DNA from: Bog-756 sp035534835
GTDB lineage: Bacteria; Actinomycetota; Acidimicrobiia; Acidimicrobiales; RAAP-2
Assembly: GCA_035534835.1 (NCBI GenBank)
Contig: DATLRE010000203.1
Span: 1 to 10,098, forward strand
DNA: 10,098 nt
Direction of reading: 5' to 3'
A program made the translations under genes and the position numbers. Positions 1 to 6,854 of the stretch are shown here, piece after piece; within the stretch, counting starts at the first letter, position 1, and every line of letters starts with the position of its first letter. The notes under the pieces were generated by a model, which saw nothing but the letters and a program-made list of their open reading frames with translations, made no database searches and was not told the origin of the DNA.

Positions 1-533
1 TCGGGATCGTCCTCGGTCTCCTGGCCCTCACCGCCGACGGACCGCTCGGCGTGGTCCGGGTGTGCGGGCAGCGCCTGCACGTCCTGCTCGCCGCCGGCGC
101 GGCACTCACGCTGGCCGCACTCGCCTTCGTCCCCGCGCTCCGGCCCGACGTCGAGGGCCTCCTGGTGATCGTGGGCGCGGTCGTCGCCGTGGTGTTCCTG
201 GCGACCCGGACCGTGACGACCGCCGGCCGGCGCTCCCGGGCCGGCCGGCGCACCGGACGGGGGCCCGTCATCGACGCCACCGCCACCGTCATCCCGCCGC
301 CGGGTCCCACGACCCCCGGGACCGGTCCCACGGGACCGCCCGACGACGCAGACGCGGAGTCGGCCCTGCGGCGGGCCGGCCGCACGACGGGTGCCGCGGC
401 GGCCGCGGGCCGGCGCGCCGTCGACGAGCACCGGCCACAGGTCGAGGAACAGGTGAAGCGGACGCTACGGGGCGCGGGGCGGCTGGCCGGGAGGCTGACC
501 GGCCCGAAGCCGCCCCAAGGCCCCTCGACCTGA
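1..533 (+). CDS. Partial membrane protein of unknown function (3' end)
   Basis: The reading frame is open from base 3 to the TGA at 531-533; its start lies before the window, so the GTG at 51 need not be the real start. The visible 177 residues begin with the end of a hydrophobic segment, then two clear membrane helices (about residues 24-46 and 51-71 of the visible part). An Arg-rich stretch follows, then a Pro/Thr/Gly linker, then an Ala/Arg-rich amphipathic tail that ends in a basic helix (VEEQVKRTLRGAGRLAGRL). This suggests an integral membrane protein with a cytoplasmic basic tail. I do not recognise a family. The next gene starts 41 nt downstream on the same strand, so they may share a transcript. 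GC-rich codon use in this frame supports it as real. Function is unknown. Confidence 0.6.
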   Translation, partial: GIVLGLLALTADGPLGVVRVCGQRLHVLLAAGAALTLAALAFVPALRPDVEGLLVIVGAVVAVVFLATRTVTTAGRRSRAGRRTGRGPVIDATATVIPPPGPTTPGTGPTGPPDDADAESALRRAGRTTGAAAAAGRRAVDEHRPQVEEQVKRTLRGAGRLAGRLTGPKPPQGPST

Positions 534-557
534 CCCGGCGCGAGACCGCCGGCCACC

Positions 558-570
558 GGAGGACGGAGGA
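558..570 (+). promoter_or_regulatory. Double Shine-Dalgarno that fixes the MBL hydrolase start
   Basis: Two consecutive GGAGGA motifs (558-563 and 565-570) lie 11 and 4 nt before the ATG at 575. They select this ATG over the much longer open frame that extends upstream to base 62 and overlaps the preceding gene. Confidence 0.7.
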
Positions 571-574
571 ACCC

Positions 575-1957
575 ATGACCGACACCGGCGACGTGCTGGC
601 CACCGCGGAGCGGCTGTGGGAGGGAGGCGGCCCCGGTGCCGACCCGGTCACGAGCCTCGGCTCGGGGATGGCCGAGGTCGCCGACGGGGTCGCCTTCGTC
701 CCGTCGTTCGCCAACGTCGCGGCCGTCGCCACCGGGGACGGCCTGGTCCTGGTCGACGTCGGCAGCCAGTTCCTGTCGGGGGCGGTGCACCGGACCCTGC
801 GCGGCTGGACCGACCGGGACGTCCACACCGCCGTCTACTCCCACGGCCACATCGACCACGTCTTCGGCATGCACCGGTGGGAGGCCGACGCCGAGGCGCA
901 CGGCCGGCCCCGGCCCCGGGTCGTGGCCCACGAGGCGGTGTCGGCCCGGTTCGACCGCTACATCCGGACCGCCGGGTACAACACCGTGGTCAACCGCCGC
1001 CAGTTCGGCATCGACGACCTGACCTGGCCGACCGAGTACCGCTACCCGGACCGCACGTTCCGCGACCGGCTGGACCTCGAGGTCGGCGGCGTCCGGGCCG
1101 AGCTGCACCACGACCGCGGCGAGACCGACGACCACGCCTGGGCATGGTTTCCGGACCTGCGGGTGCTGTGCACGGGGGACCTGTTCATCTGGACCTCGCC
1201 CAATGCCGGAAATCCGCAGAAGGTCCAGCGGTACCCGCTCGAGTGGGCCACCGCACTCCGCCGGATGCTGGCCCTCTACGACCTGGCGGACGGCGGGCCC
1301 GAGGTGCTCCTGCCCGGCCACGGGTATCCGATCATGGGCGGGGCACGCATCCGCCAGGCACTGTCCGAGACCGCCGAACTGCTCGAGTCGCTCGTGGCCC
1401 AGACCCTCGAGTACATGAACGGTGGCGCCCGCCTGGACGAGGCCATCCACTCGGTCGAACCGCCGGCCCACCTGATGGCCCGGCCGTACCTGCAGCCCGT
1501 CTACGACGAGCCCGAGTTCGTGGTCCGGAGCGTCTGGCGCCTCTACGGCGGCTGGTGGGACGGGAACCCGGCGACGCTCCAGCCGGCGCCCGAGCGGGCC
1601 CTGGCCCGCGAACTGGCCGACCTGTCCGGCGGCCCGGGCGCCCTGGCCGACCGCGCCCTGGCGCTCCTGGCCCGTGCCCCGACGCCGGGCGGCGACGGCG
1701 GGGACGAGGGCGCCCTCCGCCTGGCCGGGCACCTGGTGGAGCTCGCCTGGCTGGCCGCCCCGGACGACCCGGCCGTGTCCGAGGCCCGCCGGACCGTCTT
1801 CACCCGCCGCGCCGGGGCGGCGACGTCCACGATGGCCCGGGGCGTCTTCACCTGGGCGGCCCGGGAGTCCGGACCGGGATCCGACCCCGCCGGAGCCGCC
1901 CGTCCCCGGCCAGGCCCCGGCCAGGCCCCGGCAGGAACCGGATCCCCACCCTTGTGA
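575..1957 (+). CDS. MBL-fold metallohydrolase with alkyl-sulfatase dimerisation domain
   Basis: The product is 460 aa. The N-terminal half is a metallo-beta-lactamase fold with the metal motif HGHIDH (H90, H92, D94, H95). Further probable ligands are E183 in GETDDH, D202 in CTGD and H249 in PGHG. From about residue 290 to 440 it carries the helical dimerisation domain of the SdsA1/BDS1 alkyl-sulfatase group, marked by WRLYGGWWDGNP (W327-P332) and the later AARES motif. Full-length SdsA1-type enzymes are about 650 aa with a C-terminal SCP2-like lipid-binding domain; that domain is absent here. The known family hydrolyses sulfate esters, and related members act on other esters, so the substrate cannot be fixed. 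There is no signal peptide, so it is probably cytoplasmic. The start is set by two GGAGGA motifs. The last ~25 residues are Pro/Gly-rich and lie over an 11-bp tandem repeat. Confidence 0.88.
   Translation: MTDTGDVLATAERLWEGGGPGADPVTSLGSGMAEVADGVAFVPSFANVAAVATGDGLVLVDVGSQFLSGAVHRTLRGWTDRDVHTAVYSHGHIDHVFGMHRWEADAEAHGRPRPRVVAHEAVSARFDRYIRTAGYNTVVNRRQFGIDDLTWPTEYRYPDRTFRDRLDLEVGGVRAELHHDRGETDDHAWAWFPDLRVLCTGDLFIWTSPNAGNPQKVQRYPLEWATALRRMLALYDLADGGPEVLLPGHGYPIMGGARIRQALSETAELLESLVAQTLEYMNGGARLDEAIHSVEPPAHLMARPYLQPVYDEPEFVVRSVWRLYGGWWDGNPATLQPAPERALARELADLSGGPGALADRALALLARAPTPGGDGGDEGALRLAGHLVELAWLAAPDDPAVSEARRTVFTRRAGAATSTMARGVFTWAARESGPGSDPAGAARPRPGPGQAPAGTGSPPL
1904..1935 (+). repeat. 11-bp tandem repeat, about three copies
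   Basis: The unit CCCCGGCCAGG occurs at 1904-1914 and 1915-1925, followed by a 10-nt variant CCCCGGCAGG at 1926-1935. It lies in the last 20 codons of the MBL hydrolase gene and encodes a Pro/Gly/Ala tail. Since the unit is not a multiple of three, gain or loss of a copy would change the C-terminal frame. Confidence 0.7.
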
Positions 1958-2020
1958 CCTGGGCGTTCACGACCCCCGGAGACGGGTCCTCTCAACTTCT
2001 CAATTGCCGGCGGTCCCCAC

Positions 2021-2036
2021 TAGTCTTCCCCCCGTG
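2021..2036 (+). promoter_or_regulatory. Leaderless promoter -10 of the cta operon
   Basis: TAGTCT (2021-2026) fits the actinobacterial TAnnnT -10 consensus and ends 7 nt before the GTG at 2034. The spacer is pyrimidine only and there is no Shine-Dalgarno, so transcription probably begins at the start codon itself. No convincing -35 is seen. The rest of the 1958-2033 gap holds a weak 5-bp hairpin (1971-1975 with 1984-1988) that could end the upstream transcript. Confidence 0.55.
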
Positions 2037-3001
2037 AACGCCTTCACAAACGGATCCCCGACGCCCCTGCCCGCACGCGATCCCGGGGACGACGGCCCCG
2101 ACGTCGGGACCCCGACGCCGTCCCGACGGCGACGCTGGGGACGCCCCGCCGCAGGCGTGGCCATCGCCGCACCGCTGATCCTCGGCGGCTGCAACATGTA
2201 CCCCTCCTACGGCGCCAGCCGCGGGGCCACCACCCAGGGCCAGGACACGTTCAAGCTCTACTCGGGCATGATGACGACCGGCATCATCATCGGCGTCTTC
2301 GTGGCGGCCCTGATGCTCTTCACCGTCCTGCGCTACCGCCGCCGTTCGGAGGAGATGCCGAGGCAGTTCCACGAGAGCATCCCGATCGAGATCCTCTACA
2401 CGGGCATCCCCGTGCTGATCGTGGCCTTCCTCTTCCTCTTCACCGTCCTCACCGAGAACAACGTCGACGCCACCGTGCCCGTCAACGCCACGGTCACCTC
2501 CACCGGGACCCCGGTCGAGCACGTGAAGGTCACCGCCTTCCAGTGGGGTTGGCGGTTCGACTACCCGGACCACAACGTGTCGATCGCCGGCGACGTCACC
2601 AACGGCCCCGGCGGGCACGGTCCCCAGATGGTCCTGCCGGCGGGCGAGACCGTCCAGGTCACCCTGGTCTCCAACGACGTGATCCACGGGTTCTACGTCC
2701 GGGACTTCAACTTCAGCCGCTACGCCCTCCCCGGTGTCGTCAACGTCTTCGACCTCGACATCATCCACACGGGCACGTACAACGGCCAGTGCACCCAGAT
2801 CTGCGGTCTCTACCACTCCGAAATGCTCTTCAGCGTCCGTGCGGTCACCCCGGCCGCGTTCCAGACGTGGCTGACCGGTGAGGTCGCCAACGGGCACACG
2901 CTGCAGCGCCAGCCCCCGAACGCCGCGAACACGCCGCCCGCCTACACCCACGTGACCCCGTCCAACGCCCTGGCTGCGCCCTCCTCGAAGAAGGGTTCCC
3001 T

Positions 3002-3005
<4 letters not shown>
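2034..3005 (+). CDS. ctaC: Cytochrome c oxidase subunit II (CoxB/CtaC), lipoprotein form
   Basis: The product is 323 aa. Subunit II of aa3 oxidase takes electrons from cytochrome c into the binuclear CuA centre and passes them to subunit I. The sequence has a long polar N-terminus, then RRRRW, a hydrophobic stretch and a lipobox (LILGGC) with C53 as the probable lipidated residue. Two membrane helices follow at about 79-101 and 120-143. The periplasmic cupredoxin domain has the aromatic electron-entry cluster FQWGWRF (169-175), the CuA ligand H218 in DVIHGF, and C253, C257, H261 and M264 in CTQICGLYHSEM. Position 255 is Gln where the family usually has Glu. No separate cytochrome c domain is fused. 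The GTG start is supported by the leaderless -10 seven bases upstream; later in-frame starts would remove the basic n-region. The stop overlaps the ctaD start by GTGA. Confidence 0.95.
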
Positions 3006-4782
<1,777 letters not shown>

Positions 4783-4786
<4 letters not shown>

Positions 4787-5175
4787 GGGTCAACGGAGCG
4801 TTCCTCGCCGTCATCGGCATCTTCTTCGGGATCATCGGCCTCGTCTACTGGTTCACCAGCTACGAGGACGCCGGGTTCCTGATGCTCATGGGCTCGGCCC
4901 TGCTCGGGCTGCTGCCCGGCGGCTACTACCTGTGGTGGTCCGCCCGGATGAAGCCCCTCGAGGGGGACGAGCCCGACGCCAGCGTGGCCGACGGCGCGGG
5001 GATCGTCGACTCGTTCCCGGGCTCGAGCATCTGGCCGTTCCTGCTCGGCATGGCTGCGCTCTTCGCCACCCTGACCTTCATCTTCGGGCTGTGGATGGCA
5101 CCCATCGCCATCGCCCTCGGGCTGTCGGCCGTCATCGGCGGCGTGGTCGAGAGCCGCCGCGGCGGCACCGTCTGA
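4783..5175 (+). CDS. ctaF: Cytochrome c oxidase subunit IV, actinobacterial CtaF
   Basis: The product is 130 aa, the usual length for actinobacterial cytochrome c oxidase subunit IV. This small accessory subunit surrounds the oxidase core, often within the bc1-aa3 supercomplex. Four membrane helices are predicted at about 5-24, 29-52, 83-102 and 103-121, with a GGYYLWW motif at the end of helix 2. An acidic loop follows (GDEPDASVADGAGIVDSF), then an aromatic turn (SSIWPF) before helix 3; both are typical of the family. The ATG overlaps the ctaD stop by 4 nt. A distant AGGAG at 4761-4765 is too far to be its main ribosome site, so coupling to ctaD is likely. It is the last gene of the operon; subunit III is not next to it. 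Confidence 0.9.
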
Positions 5176-5194
5176 ACCGTCCGGACCGGGGGAC

Positions 5195-5230
5195 CGGCGG
5201 GGGACACGCCCCGGCCCCGCTCCCCCGGCG
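5195..5230. terminator. Possible bidirectional terminator between ctaF and the SDR gene
   Basis: The gap between two convergent genes holds a GC-rich inverted repeat: 5195-5204 pairs with 5221-5230 at 9 of 10 positions, with a perfect CGGGGGA/TCCCCCG core and a 16-nt loop. There is no T-tract on either strand, so an intrinsic terminator is only suggested by position and pairing. Confidence 0.4.
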
Positions 5231-5233
5231 TGG

Positions 5234-6082
5234 CTACTTCGCCTGCTCGGCCACCTCGACCAGCGCGCCCACCAGCGACTCGGTACGGGCACGCGAGCTG
5301 CGGTAGGTGGGCCCGGTCACCAGACCCCCGTCCACGGCGATGGCCTGACCGTTCACGAAGCTCGAGGCGTCGCTGGCCAGCCACAACGCCGCTTCGGCGA
5401 TGTCGATCGGCTGCCCCGACCGCTTCATCGGGGCCACGTCGGACAGCACGGCCTCGATGACCCCCACCGTGGACTCGGCCGCGTCGGCGTCCAGACCCGC
5501 CCCGCGGCCGAAGATCGACGTCGCGATGCCGCCCGGGCAGATGGCGTTGACCCGGACGTTGTCCTCGCCCAGTTCGTTGGCCGCGGTCACGGTCAGGTGG
5601 GCGATGGCCGCCTTGGCCGCGCTGTAGTCGTGACCGCCGTAGTTCGCCCGCAGGCCGGCCACGCTGGCGGTGTTGATGATGCTCCCGTGGCCCTGGGGCC
5701 GCATGACCCGGGCGGCCGCCCGGATGCCCAGGAACACGCCACGGAGGTGGATGGCCACCGTCCGGTCGAAGAGCGCCATGTCGATGTCCTCGATCCGGCC
5801 GATCGAGCCCGGGTTGCCGGCGTTGTTGAAGATCACGTCGAGGCCGCCGAACGTCCCGATGCTCTCCTCGATCGCCCGCTCGACGGCACCCTCCTCGGCC
5901 ACGTCGACCTCCACGAACCGGGCCCGGTCGCCGAGCTCGGCGGCCAGGCGCTCGCCGCGGTCCACCTCGAGGTCGGCGAGCACCACCGAGGCACCTTCGG
6001 CCACGAACAGCCGGGCCGTCCCGGCACCGATGCCGCTGGCTGCTCCGGTGATCACGGTACGGCGGCCTTCGAGGCGGGACAT
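5234..6082 (-). CDS. Short-chain dehydrogenase/reductase (classical SDR)
   Basis: The product is 282 aa, a classical SDR with a Rossmann fold. It has TGAASGIG (12-19) for the nucleotide, D37 after the second strand (favouring NAD(H) over NADP(H)), NNAG (86-89), catalytic S140, Y153 and K157, and PGG near 183-185. The usual helix-4 Asn of the catalytic tetrad appears to be His (H112 in AIHLRGVFLG). The C-terminus runs about 20 residues past the usual VDGG end. The substrate cannot be read from sequence; alcohols, hydroxysteroids and hydroxyacyl compounds are all possible. I chose the ATG at 6082 because GGAG lies 4 nt before it and MSRLEGR is a normal SDR start; the frame continues 15 codons further upstream without a ribosome site. 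It lies 114 nt downstream of the MarR gene on the same strand and may be cotranscribed. Confidence 0.92.
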   Translation of the reverse strand: MSRLEGRRTVITGAASGIGAGTARLFVAEGASVVLADLEVDRGERLAAELGDRARFVEVDVAEEGAVERAIEESIGTFGGLDVIFNNAGNPGSIGRIEDIDMALFDRTVAIHLRGVFLGIRAAARVMRPQGHGSIINTASVAGLRANYGGHDYSAAKAAIAHLTVTAANELGEDNVRVNAICPGGIATSIFGRGAGLDADAAESTVGVIEAVLSDVAPMKRSGQPIDIAEAALWLASDASSFVNGQAIAVDGGLVTGPTYRSSRARTESLVGALVEVAEQAK

Positions 6083-6086
6083 GGGG

Positions 6087-6090
6087 CTCC
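6087..6090 (-). promoter_or_regulatory. Ribosome binding site of the SDR gene
   Basis: Read on the minus strand, GGAG stands 4 nt before the ATG at 6082. It decides for this start rather than the ATG 15 codons upstream. Confidence 0.5.
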
Positions 6091-6150
6091 GATCGTTCGT
6101 CGAGGGGGTGCCGGCGCATCGTGGCACGCCCGGTCCCGACCGTCAACGCG

Positions 6151-6170
6151 GCCGGCACCAGGTGCCCGGC
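6151..6170 (-). terminator. Hairpin between marR and the SDR gene, possible terminator or attenuator
   Basis: GCCGGCACC (6151-6159) pairs with GGTGCC-C-GGC (6161-6170) with one bulged C and a very short loop. It lies in the 114-nt gap after the MarR stop and before the SDR start. No T-tract follows on the minus strand, so it may be only a partial terminator or a stable element in the shared transcript. Confidence 0.3.
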
Positions 6171-6196
6171 GGGGGATGGCGGTGTCCCCTCGGGCG

Positions 6197-6679
6197 TCAG
6201 CCGACCTCGTCGTGCTCGGACGCCTGCAGCAGCTCGCTCAACCGGGCCATCACCGGAATGGTGGCGCGGATGACCTTGCGCTCCGCCGGGGTGAGCTCGG
6301 CCAGGGCGCTGCGCAGGGCCTCGGTGTACACGGCCCGCAACCGGTGGACGAGGGCACCGCCTTCGGTGCTCAATTGGACCAGGCTCGCCCGTCCGTCGAC
6401 CGGGTCCGGCACCCGCTCGATGAGGCCGAGGGTCGACAGGCTGTCGATGACCCGGCTCATCGTCGCCGCCGTCGTGCCCTCCAATTCGGCCAGCGCCCCC
6501 GGCCGGAGCGGGCCGTGCTGCTCGATCCGGGCCAGTGCCGAGGACTGGGAGGGGGTCATGCCCGACGCCGAACGGGTCCGGAGTTGCCGCTGGATCCTGA
6601 CGATGGCCACCCGGAGGCCGGTCGCCTCCTCGATGGCGTCGAGGTTGTCCCCGTCCGTGCCGGTTGCGCTCTTGCCCAT
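6197..6679 (-). CDS. MarR-family transcriptional regulator
   Basis: The product is 160 aa. It has the MarR winged helix-turn-helix: a helix region from about 43 to 57, LRPGALAELEG as the first HTH helix (58-68), TTAATMSRVIDSLSTLGLI as the recognition helix and following turn (69-87), and the wing with DGR (95-97) before the strand LVQLSTEG. N- and C-terminal helices would form the dimer interface. MarR proteins usually bind as dimers to palindromes in their own divergent promoter and let go when they bind a small phenolic or lipophilic ligand. The gene is divergent from a DHA2-type exporter across 175 nt, which suggests it represses that exporter and itself. On the minus strand GGGGGAGG lies about 9 nt before the ATG. 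The ligand is unknown. Confidence 0.93.
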   Translation of the reverse strand: MGKSATGTDGDNLDAIEEATGLRVAIVRIQRQLRTRSASGMTPSQSSALARIEQHGPLRPGALAELEGTTAATMSRVIDSLSTLGLIERVPDPVDGRASLVQLSTEGGALVHRLRAVYTEALRSALAELTPAERKVIRATIPVMARLSELLQASEHDEVG

Positions 6680-6752
6680 GGCGGCCAGCCTCCCCCGAGT
6701 CCGATCGACGCGCGGCCGGCACCCGGACCGTGCACGACAACTGTCGGGGCCC

Positions 6753-6760
6753 AGTATAGT
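6753..6760. promoter_or_regulatory. Overlapping divergent -10 boxes for marR and the exporter
   Basis: On the plus strand TATAGT (6755-6760) and on the minus strand TATACT (complement of 6753-6758) are both good -10 matches. They share four bases, so the two divergent promoters would be back to back. The -35 boxes are weak on both sides. The exporter would have a 5' leader of about 90 nt. Confidence 0.45.
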
Positions 6761-6780
6761 TAGTTACCAACAAGCAACTA
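6759..6780. promoter_or_regulatory. Candidate MarR operator
   Basis: GTTAGTTACCAAC (6759-6771) is an imperfect palindrome with 5 of 6 arm pairs matching. Overlapping it, TAGTT (6761-6765) and AACTA (6776-6780) form inverted arms 10 nt apart. This AT-rich island sits in GC-rich DNA and abuts the divergent -10 boxes. Palindromes of this AT-rich GTT/AAC kind are common MarR targets, and binding here would block both promoters. A related GTTGGTACC lies at 6832-6840, just before the exporter ribosome site. Confidence 0.5.
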
Positions 6781-6842
6781 CTGCGTTCCTGGCGGACGCA
6801 TCGTCCCGGCCCGTCCCCAGGGTCGCGACAGGTTGGTACCCG

Positions 6843-6849
6843 GGAGGAG
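6843..6849 (+). promoter_or_regulatory. Ribosome binding site of the MFS exporter
   Basis: GGAGGAG ends 5 nt before the ATG at 6855. It fixes the start against the open frame that runs upstream to 5670 over the SDR and MarR genes on the other strand. Confidence 0.7.
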
Positions 6850-6854
6850 CGTGC

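Noticed and set aside
62..574. Upstream extension of the MBL hydrolase frame
   Set aside because: Arg-rich shadow of the membrane protein gene in another frame; double Shine-Dalgarno supports the ATG at 575.
616..2037. 473-codon plus-strand frame overlapping the MBL hydrolase
   Set aside because: Arg/Pro/Gly-rich alternative frame with no recognisable motif; the MBL frame carries the metal site.
6083..6127. 15-codon N-terminal extension of the SDR
   Set aside because: No ribosome site at the upstream ATG, and the extra residues are not SDR-like, while GGAG precedes the ATG at 6082.
5670..6854. Upstream extension of the exporter frame
   Set aside because: It lies antisense to the SDR and MarR genes, has no transporter features, and a strong ribosome site precedes the ATG at 6855.
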